A stretch of DNA of 64,000 nt. Origin: Bog-756 sp963699345 (GTDB lineage: Bacteria > Actinomycetota > Acidimicrobiia > Acidimicrobiales > RAAP-2). The first letter of the stretch is position 1. Each line of letters opens with the position of its first letter. The stretch covers positions 434,001 to 498,000 of the forward strand of contig CAVOTL010000005.1 of the NCBI GenBank assembly GCA_963699345.1. Reading direction: 5' to 3'. Positions 1-8,442 of the stretch are shown piece by piece. The notes beneath the pieces were generated by a model that saw nothing but the letters and a program-made list of their open reading frames with translations, was not told where the DNA came from and did no database searches. Both the position numbers and the translations under genes were made by a program.

Positions 1-465
1 CCCACCGGCATCGAGGACGTAGAGGAGATTTCCGCGAACGGCGACGCTCACCGGGATGGTCCCACCCGACGACACGACGTGGGGCCGGCCGAGGAACGGT
101 CCGAAGGTGTGGAACACCGAGAGGGTGTTGCTTCCGCCGTTGACGGCCACGAGCAGGCCCTGGGACGGATCAGAGGCGAGGCTGCCCTGGGAGGCGAGCT
201 TGTCGACCGCCGAGCCGGGGATGTCGACGCCGAGGCCGCCGGTGTCGGTGCGCCCCACCTCGTGGAGGCCCGTTCCGTTCGACAGGTAGGAGACGATCTG
301 ATTGCCGGTCGGATCATTGGTCTGGACATAGACCGTGGATCCGTGGTCGAAGCCGGGGGAACCGGGCGGGCCGTAGCCGGAGGCGCCGGCCACCACGGGG
401 ATCGCGAGGGCGGCGATGGTGGCGGCCGCGCCGGTGAGGGCGGCCAGGGTCAGGGTACGTCGCAT
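1..465 (-). CDS. Secreted lactonase-like beta-propeller protein, C-terminal part cut off by window edge
   Basis: The frame is open from an ATG at 465 to the left edge of the window, so only the first 155 residues are visible. The start has an AAGGAG ribosome site a few bases upstream. The N-terminus is a signal peptide (two arginines, then an Ala/Leu-rich core ending near GASG). The mature part begins with a strand-rich stretch (VYVQTNDPTGNQIVSY) and continues with repeats of the kind seen in the 6-phosphogluconolactonase/YncE-like propeller family (LLVAVNGGSNTLSVF, LLYVLDAGG). It is probably exported and may bind or hydrolyse a ligand. The substrate cannot be read. It is divergent from the ECF sigma factor at 737, and the 271-base space between them should hold both promoters. 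Confidence 0.75.
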   Translation of the reverse strand, partial: MRRTLTLAALTGAAATIAALAIPVVAGASGYGPPGSPGFDHGSTVYVQTNDPTGNQIVSYLSNGTGLHEVGRTDTGGLGVDIPGSAVDKLASQGSLASDPSQGLLVAVNGGSNTLSVFHTFGPFLGRPHVVSSGGTIPVSVAVRGNLLYVLDAGG

Positions 466-723
466 GGAGTTCTCCTTGGAGAGGAACGGGCGGGGCAGGT
501 GTTGCCATCCACAGTCAGGTGGCGAGCCCGACCGTTACAGTCGCGGTCCCCCCACCGCCGGCCGGGGCGGCCGCCGACGGCCCGATCCTCCGGGGTGTAA
601 CGCGTCCGTGCCGTCACGGGACGGGACTCGTGTCCGCCCGACCCATCCGGAGGTTCCCATCTCCACCATCCACGGTGTCCGCGTCGCGTTGCCACCGGGA
701 CCCGGTCACCCGGGAGGCCGATC

Positions 724-729
724 TACAGT
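724..729 (+). promoter_or_regulatory. -10-like element TACAGT for a leaderless sigma-factor transcript
   Basis: TACAGT lies 7 bases upstream of the ATG at 737, so transcription would begin at or next to the start codon. No ribosome-binding sequence is present. The same arrangement is seen before the genes at 36439 and 50482. In the 466-736 spacer the hexamer TGTAAC also occurs once on each strand (minus 539-534, plus 596-601), which could be ECF-type -35 elements, but I cannot match convincing -10 partners. Confidence 0.4.
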
Positions 730-736
730 GCACGTC

Positions 737-1333
737 ATGGAGTCCGACGTCGAGCTGCTCGCCCGACTCCGTGAGGGCGACGAATCGGCATTCGTCGACC
801 TCGTCGGTAGGTACCAGGGCTCCCTCCTCCGCGTGGCCCGGACGTTCGTCCCGAGCGAGGCCGTCGCCGAAGAGGTCGTGCAGGACACCTGGATGGGCGT
901 CGTCCGCGGCGTCGAGCGTTTCGAGGGACGGTCGTCGTTCAAGACCTGGCTGTTCCGCATCCTGGTGAACCGGGCCCGGACCTCGGGTGTCCGTGAGCAC
1001 CGTCACGTCCCGATCGACCCGTCCGAGCCGGCCGTCGGTGCCGACCGGTTCGACGGGTCCGGCGCCTGGGCCGAGCCGGTCACGCCCTGGGAGTCCGACG
1101 CCGACGACCGCCTCGCCGCCGCCGCCTGGGGCCCGGTGTTGCGCGAGGCCATCGACGCGCTCCCAGGGCGCCAACGCGACGTGATCCTGCTGCGCGATGT
1201 CGAAGGACTGCCCAGCGGCGACGTCTGCGACGTGCTCGGCATCTCGGAGGGGAACCAGCGGGTGCTCCTCCACCGGGGACGGAGTCGTCTGCGCACCGCG
1301 CTCGAGTCCGAGCTCCAGACGAGGGGGCGATGA
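737..1333 (+). CDS. ECF-family RNA polymerase sigma factor
   Basis: A 198-residue group 4 (extracytoplasmic function) sigma factor that should direct RNA polymerase to a small regulon, probably on an envelope signal. Region 2 is at about residues 15-80 (FVDLVGRYQGSLLRVARTF, then QDTWMGVV and FKTWLFRILVNRAR). Region 4 is at about 135-190 (LPGRQRDVILLRDVEGLPS, then a helix-turn-helix with VLGISEGNQRVLLHRGRSRL). The open frame extends upstream to 416, but residue 1 is placed at ATG 737 because conserved sequence begins there and a -10 element abuts it. Its last four bases overlap the ATG of the anti-sigma gene, so the two are translationally coupled. Confidence 0.9.
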   Translation: MESDVELLARLREGDESAFVDLVGRYQGSLLRVARTFVPSEAVAEEVVQDTWMGVVRGVERFEGRSSFKTWLFRILVNRARTSGVREHRHVPIDPSEPAVGADRFDGSGAWAEPVTPWESDADDRLAAAAWGPVLREAIDALPGRQRDVILLRDVEGLPSGDVCDVLGISEGNQRVLLHRGRSRLRTALESELQTRGR

Positions 1334-1635
1334 TGGTCCTGCTTCGACGACGTGACGATCTGGCGTGCCAGCAGGTGGTCGAGCTGGTGAGCGACTACCT
1401 CGAAGGTGCGCTCCCCCGTTCCGAGCGCAGGCGCCTCGAACGACACCTGCGCGGCTGTCCGAACTGCTCCGCCTACCTCGAGCAGATGCGGGTGACCATC
1501 GCCGTCACCGGCCGCCTCACCCCCGAGGACCTCTCCCCCGAGGCCCGGGACGAGTTCATCGACCTGTTCCGGTCGTGGCGTGCCGACGGCCCGGAGACCG
1601 GTCGTGGGGACACCTCCAGGGACATCGACCGCTGA
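1330..1635 (+). CDS. Zinc-finger anti-sigma factor (zf-HC2 type)
   Basis: A 101-residue protein whose first half matches the anti-sigma zinc-binding domain: an early Cys (CQQVVELVSDYLEG) and the H-x3-C-x2-C signature in RHLRGCPNCSAYL. It should bind and silence the preceding ECF sigma factor, with which it overlaps by ATGA. No membrane span is present, which makes it a soluble ZAS-type sensor rather than a membrane-anchored RsiW type. The C-terminal 40 residues are charged and probably disordered. The neighbouring gene on the right converges on it. Confidence 0.85.
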   Translation: MMVLLRRRDDLACQQVVELVSDYLEGALPRSERRRLERHLRGCPNCSAYLEQMRVTIAVTGRLTPEDLSPEARDEFIDLFRSWRADGPETGRGDTSRDIDR

Positions 1636-1665
1636 CCCTGCGGTCCGCCCGATCAGCGCGACCCG

Positions 1666-2436
1666 TCACGCTCGTGCCTCGCGTCCGGACGGATCGGACC
1701 GGTCGTGGGCCCGGTTCAGGAGCAGCACGGCGATGACGAACAGCACCCCGAGGCCAAGGCTCACGTGTCCGTCCCCGACTCCCAGGCCACTCGACCTCCC
1801 GGACTTCCCGAGCCAGTCGGCGATCGACGCACCGACCGGCCGGGTCAGGACGTAGGCGAACCAGAACGCCAGGACCTCGCCCATGTGGAAGTACCGGTAG
1901 CCGAGGGCCGGGATGAGCAGCAGGGCGGCGAAGAAGATGATCGACGTCCCGTAGCCCAGCTTCAGCGTCGTCGCCGTGAAGTCGCCGAGGGCCGTACCCA
2001 TGGCGAACGTGGACATGACCGTCGCCCAGTAGAAGAGCTCACGCCGCACGGTGTCGATGCTGTGGATCGACAGGGTGCCCTCCACCCGGTACCAGGCGAC
2101 GAAGACCACCGTCAGCACCACGGCGAAGAACACCGACGAGGCCACGTAGGGAACACCGAATTGGATGTGCAGGACATCGGCCGCCATCGTCCCGACGATG
2201 GCGACCAGCAGCACGGCCAACCAGTACACCCAGGGGATGTACCGGTCGCGGGTGATCTGGTAGGCGATGACGGCGAGCAGCACCACGGTCCCGATCCCGA
2301 CCGCCGGAACGGGGTGGAGCACCTTGACGAGGTAGTCCGAGGTCGACTCCCCCATCGCCGTCGACAACAATTTGGCCACCCAGAACAGCGCGGTGATCTC
2401 GGGCACCTTGACCAGGGTCCGGCGTGTCAAATCCAT
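1666..2436 (-). CDS. COG4705-type multi-pass membrane protein
   Basis: About 256 residues with seven or eight hydrophobic helices. The duplicated layout (VPEITALFWVAKLLSTAMGE early, then FYWATVMSTFAMGTALGDF in the second half) is typical of the uncharacterised COG4705 membrane-anchored family. Each half has a small-residue/acid motif of the form ST-MG-D/E. Function is unknown. The ATG at 2436 is chosen because the conserved repeat begins just after it. A GTG at 2457 is an in-frame alternative, and neither has a clear ribosome site. The gene converges with the anti-sigma gene. Confidence 0.75.
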   Translation of the reverse strand: MDLTRRTLVKVPEITALFWVAKLLSTAMGESTSDYLVKVLHPVPAVGIGTVVLLAVIAYQITRDRYIPWVYWLAVLLVAIVGTMAADVLHIQFGVPYVASSVFFAVVLTVVFVAWYRVEGTLSIHSIDTVRRELFYWATVMSTFAMGTALGDFTATTLKLGYGTSIIFFAALLLIPALGYRYFHMGEVLAFWFAYVLTRPVGASIADWLGKSGRSSGLGVGDGHVSLGLGVLFVIAVLLLNRAHDRSDPSGREARA

Positions 2437-2520
2437 GGCCGGCCATCGTATGGGCACCCGGAACCCCGATCGGCGTCAGCGACGACGGGTTCCATCAGAT
2501 CCGGACACTCGCCCTTCCCG

Positions 2521-4518
2521 TCAACCGCCCAGCGCAGAGTCGAGGTCTCGGTAGGTGGAGTCCACCTCGTCGAGGGACGACTGGAACTCCGGGCTGCCGG
2601 CGGTGGCGGCGTACGCCTGGATCGTGGCGGAGGATGCCAGGGTGTTGACGGCCGAGGCTCCCGCCGACGCCGCGCTCTCCGCCGCACCGGCCTGGACCTG
2701 GACCGACGACGGGTAGTTCACGCTCGAGAGCGCCGCCGCATAGTCCTGGAAGCCGGTCTCCAGGGAGGTGGCCGCGGCATCGAGGCACTGGAGCGGGTCG
2801 CTCGCCGTCCGGCAGGCCTGCGTATCGCTCCGGAACGTGATGGTGGCGCTGCTCAACTGGGCATAAGCGTTCTGCACCTGGACCCGGGCGACGGCCTTCT
2901 GGAACACGTTGCCGAAGCCCACGTTGAAGACCTGCAGACCCACGTAGACCAACGCCCCGAGGACGATGAACACGACGGTCATGGCCCGGGCCCCCTTGGC
3001 GAGCACGAGCGGCCACAGTCCGACGATCGAGGCGCCGTACCCCAGGCCGTAGGCACCGGGCGGTGGTGGGGGCGGCATGGCACCGGGCGGTGGGGGCGGC
3101 ATGGCACCGGGCGGTGGGGGCGGCATGGCACCGGGTGGAGGCGGCGGCATGGCACCGGGCGGCGGTGGCGGGGGCAGAGCACCGGGCGGTGGCGGTGGCG
3201 GCATGGCACCGGGCGGCGGCGGCGGGGTTGGTACGGGTACGCCGGACGGGAATCCACCGGCCCCGGGCGGGTACGCGTCGGGGGTCGCCGGATGGGGTGG
3301 CGGCGGTGCCACTCCAGTGCCGGGCACGGCTCCGACGGTCGGCGGTGCCTCCTCGGGGCCGGACGCGGGAGGAGGCGGTGGCGGTGGCACGCCCGGAGGA
3401 GGAGGGGCCGCAGGCGGGGCGCCGGGAACCTTCAGTGGGGGCGAACCGGGTGGAACCGGTGGTGGAGTTACCGGGGGAGCTCCACCGTCCGGCGCGCCAC
3501 CCTCGGACGGGGCTGCCGCGGATCCGGTCGGAACCGGTCCCTCGGGCACCGCTCCCGGAGGTGGGGGCGGGGGTGGGGCACCGGCGTCGCCGCCGCCACC
3601 CGGAACGTCCGGTCGGGTCTCCGGCACGGGCCGTCCCGGCGCGGGTGATGAGGGTGGCCATTCCGGTGGAGCCGGCATCGCGGCCATCGGCGGAGGCCCC
3701 ATCGGCGGAGGCCCGAGCGGGGGTGGTTCCGTCGGGGCCCCCGGCGGTCGGAACGGGGGTGGTGGGGGCACCGCGGCCGAGGTCGACCCATCAGCGACCC
3801 CCCATGCGTAGGTCGACGGTGGCGCCGGTGGACCGGCGGTCCAACCGCCCGCAGTGGACGCGGGAGGCGGTTCGAGGGTGCCGGAGGTCGTCGACTCGAG
3901 GCGTCGACCCAGTGAGTCCTGGTCGCCCATCACGTTGCTCGGGTAGTAGCTGGTGAGCATGGTGAGGTAGCCGCTGGTCCGGGCCTGCCACCGGATGGTG
4001 GCGGCCGATGCCCCGAAGAAGGAGTCCGGGACCTGCCCGCGTATCAAGGTGGCGATCCAGATCACGATCCCGAAGATGCCCATCCCGTACGAGAGGACGC
4101 CGGCCAGGATGCTCGCCGGGAACACCAGGATGATGCGGAAGAGCACCGCGGCCCGGTTGAGGCGGCCCGTGGTGACGGCGACGTCCACCGGGTAGGTCGG
4201 ATCGGGGTCGAGGGCGAACGGCGGGTAGGCGTCCGTGATCAGGTAGTTGTAGGCGAAGACCCGCGTCGACCACCGCAGGTAGCCGAGGAGGAACTTGGCG
4301 AACGACTCCGGCAGCCGTCCGGTGAAGAGGGCGGCGAACCAGCCGAGGATCATCACCACCGCGGCACCGACGCCGACGAAGAACAACACGATGAACTGCG
4401 GGATGGCCAGGATGCCCCGGATCAGGACCGTCCATCGGCGCTGCGGTTGTGACGTCCCGAACCGCACCTCGACGCGACTCGATCGTTCGGCCATCTGCGA
4501 CGGCGCGGCCATCGTCAT
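2521..4518 (-). CDS. DUF4389-type membrane protein with long proline-rich insert
   Basis: A 665-residue protein in three parts. Residues about 15-205 contain two DUF4389-like halves, each with a hydrophobic hairpin followed by W-T/Y-F-A-Y-type motifs (TVLIRGILAIPQFIVLFFVG, then GRLNRAAVLFRIILVFPASI). Residues about 215-500 are a Pro/Gly-rich, low-complexity region with tandem GAMPPPPP units. A third membrane span follows at about 511-531. A 130-residue Ala/Ser-rich, probably helical, tail comes last, presumably outside the cell. The function of DUF4389 is not known. The tail might be a surface stalk or a secretion-coupled domain, which is inference. The start ATG has an AGGTGGCGGG sequence before it, and a second ATG lies two codons on. 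Confidence 0.75.
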   Translation of the reverse strand: MTMAAPSQMAERSSRVEVRFGTSQPQRRWTVLIRGILAIPQFIVLFFVGVGAAVVMILGWFAALFTGRLPESFAKFLLGYLRWSTRVFAYNYLITDAYPPFALDPDPTYPVDVAVTTGRLNRAAVLFRIILVFPASILAGVLSYGMGIFGIVIWIATLIRGQVPDSFFGASAATIRWQARTSGYLTMLTSYYPSNVMGDQDSLGRRLESTTSGTLEPPPASTAGGWTAGPPAPPSTYAWGVADGSTSAAVPPPPPFRPPGAPTEPPPLGPPPMGPPPMAAMPAPPEWPPSSPAPGRPVPETRPDVPGGGGDAGAPPPPPPPGAVPEGPVPTGSAAAPSEGGAPDGGAPPVTPPPVPPGSPPLKVPGAPPAAPPPPGVPPPPPPPASGPEEAPPTVGAVPGTGVAPPPPHPATPDAYPPGAGGFPSGVPVPTPPPPPGAMPPPPPPGALPPPPPPGAMPPPPPGAMPPPPPGAMPPPPPGAMPPPPPPGAYGLGYGASIVGLWPLVLAKGARAMTVVFIVLGALVYVGLQVFNVGFGNVFQKAVARVQVQNAYAQLSSATITFRSDTQACRTASDPLQCLDAAATSLETGFQDYAAALSSVNYPSSVQVQAGAAESAASAGASAVNTLASSATIQAYAATAGSPEFQSSLDEVDSTYRDLDSALGG
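3054..3228. repeat. Tandem repeat encoding GAMPPPPP units
   Basis: On the plus strand, units of about 21-27 bases built on GGCATGGCACCGGGCGGTGG recur roughly seven times with small variations in the number of GGX triplets. On the coding (minus) strand they give GAMPPPPP or GALPPPPPP repeats of the DUF4389 protein. Copy number is likely to vary between strains and to be error-prone in assembly. Confidence 0.75.
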
Positions 4519-4629
4519 CCCGCCACCTGCCTTTCGGTGCCGGCCACGACGACCGGGGCATCCGGTCGGACGTTAGCAATCCGCTCCCGACGGCTACGGG
4601 ATGGCGGAGCGGGTGTTCTTCCGGCCGGG

Positions 4630-5817
4630 CTACCCGTCGACGCCGAGGATGAGGCCGCTCGTCGGAACGCCGGTCCCCGAGGTCACGAGGACGTGCTCGA
4701 CGTCCGGGACCTGGTTGTACGAGTCACCGCGGACCTGGCGCACACCCTCGGCGATGCCGTTCATGCCGTGGAGGTAGGCCTCACCCAGCTGACCTCCGTG
4801 CGTGTTGATCGGCAGTCCCCCACCGATCTCGATGTTTCCATCGCGCACGAAGTCCTTGGCTTCGCCCTTCGCACAGAACCCCAACTCCTCGAGCTGATAC
4901 AGCACGTACGGCGTGAAGTGGTCGTAGATGACGGCCGTCTGGATGTCGGCGGGCGTCAGGCCCGAGGTATCCCAGAGCTGGTGCGCCACCGCGTCCATCT
5001 CGCCGAGAACGGTCAGGTCGTCGTAGTAGTACGACGTCATCATCTCCTGGCCCGGTCCCGATCCCTGGGCGGCGGCCCGGATGACCGCCGGGGTGCTCGG
5101 CAGGTCGCGGGCGCGCTCGAGGGACGTGACGACGAGCGCCTGGCCACCGTCGGTCTCCTGGCAGCAGTCGAGCAGATGGAGCGGCTCGACGATCCAGCGC
5201 GAGTTCTGGTGATCCTCGAGGGTGATCGGCTTCTCGTAGAACCACGCCTTCGGATTGGTGGCGGCGTGGCGCCGATCGGCCACGGCCACCCGTCCGAGGT
5301 CCTCGGAGGTGGCTCCTGTCACGTGGAGGTAGCGCTGCGCGGCCATGGCGACCCACTGGGCCGGCGTCAGCAGACCCTGGGGCGCGTACCAGGCGAAGTG
5401 GGCCGTCTCGGCGTTCGGGATCGGAAGACGCCCCTGCACGCCGGTCCCGAACCGGTTGCCCGAGCGCTCGTTGAACGCCCGGTAACAGACCACGACGTCG
5501 GCCACGCCGGACTCGATGGCCAGTGCCGCCTGCTGGATCGTCCCGCAACCGGCGCCACCGCCGTAATGGATGCGGCTGAAGAAGGTGAGTTCCCCCATGC
5601 CGAGGCTCCGGGCGATGTCGATCTCGGGGTTCGTGTCGGAACTGAACGTCACGAGCCCATCGACCTCGGACGGCTCGATGCCGGCGTCGCGCAGGGCGAG
5701 GTCGACCGCCTCCACCGCCAGTCGCAGCTCGCTGCGGCCGGACTCCTTGGAGAACTCGGTGGCGCCGATTCCGGCGATCGCCGTCCGGCCGACGAAGGAG
5801 TGGGACGTACCGGTCAC
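4630..5817 (-). CDS. ltp2: Ltp2-like thiolase-fold retro-aldolase for steroid side-chain cleavage
   Basis: A 395-residue thiolase-superfamily protein of the SCP-x/lipid-transfer type. In mycobacteria Ltp2 cleaves 17-hydroxy-3-oxo-4-pregnene-20-carboxyl-CoA to androstenedione and propionyl-CoA, acting as a complex with the DUF35 half of ChsH2. Here the fold markers are the N-terminal AIAGIGATEFSKESG, the central HYGGGAGCGTIQQAALAI and the C-terminal INTHGGQLGEAYLHGMNG and VLVTSGTGVPTSGLILG. The classical thiolase Cys-x-Ser-Gly context is absent, consistent with an aldolase rather than a ketothiolase. It starts with GTG that overlaps the chsH1 stop (GTGA) and is the last gene of the chsE2-chsH2-chsE1-chsH1-ltp2 run, as it is last in the mycobacterial igr operon. 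Function is assigned by family and context. Confidence 0.85.
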   Translation of the reverse strand: MTGTSHSFVGRTAIAGIGATEFSKESGRSELRLAVEAVDLALRDAGIEPSEVDGLVTFSSDTNPEIDIARSLGMGELTFFSRIHYGGGAGCGTIQQAALAIESGVADVVVCYRAFNERSGNRFGTGVQGRLPIPNAETAHFAWYAPQGLLTPAQWVAMAAQRYLHVTGATSEDLGRVAVADRRHAATNPKAWFYEKPITLEDHQNSRWIVEPLHLLDCCQETDGGQALVVTSLERARDLPSTPAVIRAAAQGSGPGQEMMTSYYYDDLTVLGEMDAVAHQLWDTSGLTPADIQTAVIYDHFTPYVLYQLEELGFCAKGEAKDFVRDGNIEIGGGLPINTHGGQLGEAYLHGMNGIAEGVRQVRGDSYNQVPDVEHVLVTSGTGVPTSGLILGVDG

Positions 5818-6287
5818 TTCGCACCTCCGGACGGCAGGAGGAGGCGGACCGTGCCGGTCACGTGGTCACCGAGTCCGTTGGCCCCTCGTAAGGTCACCTC
5901 GACCGAGCCGCGCCCTTCGGCATCCACCTCGTCGCCCTTTGCCGTCACCGAACCGCTCAGGGTCATGGCGTCGTCGGGGTAATTGGGTGCGCCGAGTCGG
6001 ATGTTCACGTCCGTGAGCACGGCGCCGGGCCCGGCCCAATCGGTCACGTAGCGACCGACCAGGCCGTTGGTGGACAGGATGTTCATGAAGATGTCCTTCG
6101 ACCCCCGTTCCACGGCCAGCTGGGCGTCGTGGTGGACGTCCTGGTAGTCCCGGCTGGCCAGGGCGGTGGACACGATGAGTGTCCGGGTGAGGGGGACCTC
6201 CAGCTCGGGGAGCGCGTCGCCCACCGAGACCTCGTCCATCGTCCGCGTCGTCGGACGGAAGTCGTGTTCGATGATCGCCCTGCTCAT
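5814..6287 (-). CDS. chsH1: MaoC-like enoyl-CoA hydratase small subunit ChsH1
   Basis: A 157-residue single hot-dog (MaoC) protein. In mycobacteria ChsH1 pairs with the MaoC half of ChsH2 to hydrate the 3-oxo-4,17-pregnadiene-20-carboxyl-CoA double bond in the last round of side-chain degradation. The catalytic Asp-x4-His is visible as D47 and H52 in ASRDYQDVHHD. The N-terminal PELEVPLTRTLIVSTALASR and C-terminal GTVRLLLP strands fit the fold. It overlaps chsE1 by ATGA upstream and ltp2 by GTGA downstream, so all three are translationally coupled. Longer upstream readings of the frame run antisense into chsE1 and are rejected. Confidence 0.85.
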   Translation of the reverse strand: MSRAIIEHDFRPTTRTMDEVSVGDALPELEVPLTRTLIVSTALASRDYQDVHHDAQLAVERGSKDIFMNILSTNGLVGRYVTDWAGPGAVLTDVNIRLGAPNYPDDAMTLSGSVTAKGDEVDAEGRGSVEVTLRGANGLGDHVTGTVRLLLPSGGAK

Positions 6288-7444
6288 GCCGGCACCGCCT
6301 CTGTCACGAGGTCGGCACCGACCTGGCGCCCGAGGCGGGCGAGCAGCGCACTCGGCGAACCGAGCAACAGTTCGATCTGCTTGCCCCACAGGAAGTACCG
6401 GTGGATGGGATAGGAGATGTCGGCGCCCATGCCCCCGTGGAGGTGCTGGGTGGCGAACACCGCCCGCTGGCCGGACTCCGCCGCGAACCAGGCGGCCACG
6501 TTGACGGCACGGGTGGCTTCGAGCCCGTGGTCGAGCCGCCAGGCCGCCTGCCACGTCGTGACCCGGATCGCTTCGGTGTCGATCGCGGCGTCGGCGACCC
6601 GCATCTTGGTGGCCTGGAACGTGGCCAGCGGGACGCCGAACTGGATCCGGCCGTTCAAGTACTCGGCCGTCTGGGCCACGGCGGACTCGGTGACCCCGAC
6701 CTGGAGCGCGCACAGGCCCGTCCACGCCCGGTCCAGGATCCAGGCCACCACGAGGCTCCCGCGCTCCGGGTCGCCCCCGGCGAGCAGGTGATCGGCGGTG
6801 ACGACCACGTCGTCGAGATGGACGTGGGGGTGCACCTCGCGGTTCGTGGTCACCGCCCGCTCCAGCGTCACGCCCGGTGCCGACGGGTCGATGGCGGCCA
6901 CCACCACGCCACCCTCGGTGGCCACCGGGACGAGGACCCGGGCGGCCACGTGGGCGAAGGGAACGGCGAACGCGGTACCCGATGCCCGCAGTGTCCCGTC
7001 GTCGCCGATCGAGCCCTTGACCGACGGCCGGCCCTCACCTCCGACGGCCAGGTCGTCGGCCACGTCGGCCAGCGCGGCGGTCAGGATCACGTCCCCCGCC
7101 ACCACGCCCGGTAGGAGGGCGGCCTGGAGTCCGTCCGAACCGAACTCGGCCACGGGCAGCGCGCCCAGCACCAGGGTGGCCCACAGCGGCACCGGCGCCA
7201 CCACCGCGCCCTGCGCTTCGAGCAGGAGGCACAGTTCCACCATCCCGTACCCACCACCGCCGTGGGCGGTCGGCACCGCCAGGCCGAGCAGGTCCGCCCG
7301 CGCCAGCTCGGTCCACAGTGCCCGGTCGATCCGGTCGTCGGTGGCCTCGACCTCCTGGACGCGGTCGGCGTCCACCAGTCCCGTGAAGATGCCCACCACC
7401 GCCTCGCGGACCGCGGTCTGATCGTCGTTGAAGGTGAAGTCCAT
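6284..7444 (-). CDS. chsE1: Acyl-CoA dehydrogenase subunit ChsE1 (FadE28-like)
   Basis: A 386-residue acyl-CoA dehydrogenase-fold protein that fits the FadE28/ChsE1 branch. In mycobacteria this subunit forms an alpha2beta2 enzyme with FadE29/ChsE2 that desaturates the three-carbon steroid side chain as its CoA thioester. It begins MDFTFNDDQTAVREAV, has the middle beta-barrel (AFAVPFAHVAARVLVPVA) and ends in the helical domain with GRIQFGVPLATFQATKMRVAD and ATQHLHGGMGADISYPIHR. It is more divergent than its partner, as usual for this subunit. The ATG shares one base with the stop of chsH2, and its stop overlaps chsH1. In Mycobacterium fadE28 precedes fadE29; here the order is fadE29, chsH2, fadE28. 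Confidence 0.82.
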   Translation of the reverse strand: MDFTFNDDQTAVREAVVGIFTGLVDADRVQEVEATDDRIDRALWTELARADLLGLAVPTAHGGGGYGMVELCLLLEAQGAVVAPVPLWATLVLGALPVAEFGSDGLQAALLPGVVAGDVILTAALADVADDLAVGGEGRPSVKGSIGDDGTLRASGTAFAVPFAHVAARVLVPVATEGGVVVAAIDPSAPGVTLERAVTTNREVHPHVHLDDVVVTADHLLAGGDPERGSLVVAWILDRAWTGLCALQVGVTESAVAQTAEYLNGRIQFGVPLATFQATKMRVADAAIDTEAIRVTTWQAAWRLDHGLEATRAVNVAAWFAAESGQRAVFATQHLHGGMGADISYPIHRYFLWGKQIELLLGSPSALLARLGRQVGADLVTEAVPA

Positions 7445-8442
7445 CAGTTCGTCCTCGTCTCGTCTGCGGGGTGGAACACCGGAAGGGACAGCTCGTCGTC
7501 GAAGTCCTCGAAGCCGACTTCGACCGCCATGCCGATCGCCGCCGTCTCCGGGGTGATGCCCGAGACGTTGGCCACCAGTCGGGTGCCCTCCTCCAGCTCC
7601 ACCAGGGCGACCACCAGCGGGTAGTCGAAGGCGGGTACCTGCGGATAGTGGTTGACCACGAAGCTGTAGATCGTTCCCCTGCCCGACGCCTCGAGGGTGT
7701 CCCAGTCGAAAGAACGGCACCGGGCGCACGCCGGGCGTGGCGGGTGGCGCAACGTGCCGCAGACCGTGCACCGCTGGATCAGCAACTTGTGCTGCTTCGC
7801 GCCTTCGAAGAAGAAGGAGTTGTCCTGGGTGAGCGCCGGCCGGGGGCGCAGCATTCGGGGGGTGTCCTCCGTCGCCCGGGGCGCCGCGGCTCCGGTGCCG
7901 GGCCGGAACTTGAGGATCCGGAAGAGCATGGTGGCCACGAGTTCGCCGTTCTGGTCGCGGAACTCGAGCCGGTTCGTGATGAAGTGACCGATTCCCAGCC
8001 CGGTCTTCTTCTCCCCCGAGATCGAGTCGATGACCGAGGTCACCTCGAGACGGTCGCCGAGCACGAGCGGACGCTCGTAGTGCTGGTCGCAGTTGGTGGC
8101 GACGACGGACGTGAATCCGGCGTCGTCGAGGATGGCCATGACCTGGTCGCCCGGCGAGTCCGCGGTCCCCTCGCCGGCATCCCGGGCGGCGTCGGCCTGC
8201 AGGCTCGCCCGCAGGCCCCGCATGATCCACGCCTGCAGCATCGTCGGTGGGGCGATGATGCCCGGAAAGCCCGCCGCCCGAGCCGCCTCCTCGTCCACGT
8301 ACACCGGGTTGTGATCACCCATCGCCTCGACCCAATGGGTGATCATCGGCTCGTTGACCGGATGGCGCCCCCGGGTGGCCGGCCCGGACGACTGGCCGAC
8401 GAACGCCTGCAGCTTGTCGTCGAGGGTCACGGTGTCGCTCAT
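7444..8442 (-). CDS. chsH2: ChsH2: MaoC-like hydratase fused to DUF35 zinc-ribbon/OB domain
   Basis: A 332-residue two-domain protein. Residues about 1-165 are a MaoC-like hot-dog (GDHNPVYVDEEAARAAGFPG, APPTMLQAW) in which the usual catalytic His after NP is Tyr. That fits the known arrangement in which ChsH1 supplies the Asp-His pair. Residues about 190-325 are DUF35, with a zinc ribbon C-x2-C-x10-C-x2-C (CTVCGTLRHPPRPACARC) followed by an OB fold (SFVVNHYPQVPAFDYPLVVALVE region). In the mycobacterial system this half binds Ltp2 and enables the aldol cleavage. It overlaps chsE2 by ATGA and touches chsE1. Finding this rare fusion next to both dehydrogenase subunits, chsH1 and ltp2 is the strongest evidence for the pathway call. 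Confidence 0.88.
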   Translation of the reverse strand: MSDTVTLDDKLQAFVGQSSGPATRGRHPVNEPMITHWVEAMGDHNPVYVDEEAARAAGFPGIIAPPTMLQAWIMRGLRASLQADAARDAGEGTADSPGDQVMAILDDAGFTSVVATNCDQHYERPLVLGDRLEVTSVIDSISGEKKTGLGIGHFITNRLEFRDQNGELVATMLFRILKFRPGTGAAAPRATEDTPRMLRPRPALTQDNSFFFEGAKQHKLLIQRCTVCGTLRHPPRPACARCRSFDWDTLEASGRGTIYSFVVNHYPQVPAFDYPLVVALVELEEGTRLVANVSGITPETAAIGMAVEVGFEDFDDELSLPVFHPADETRTN

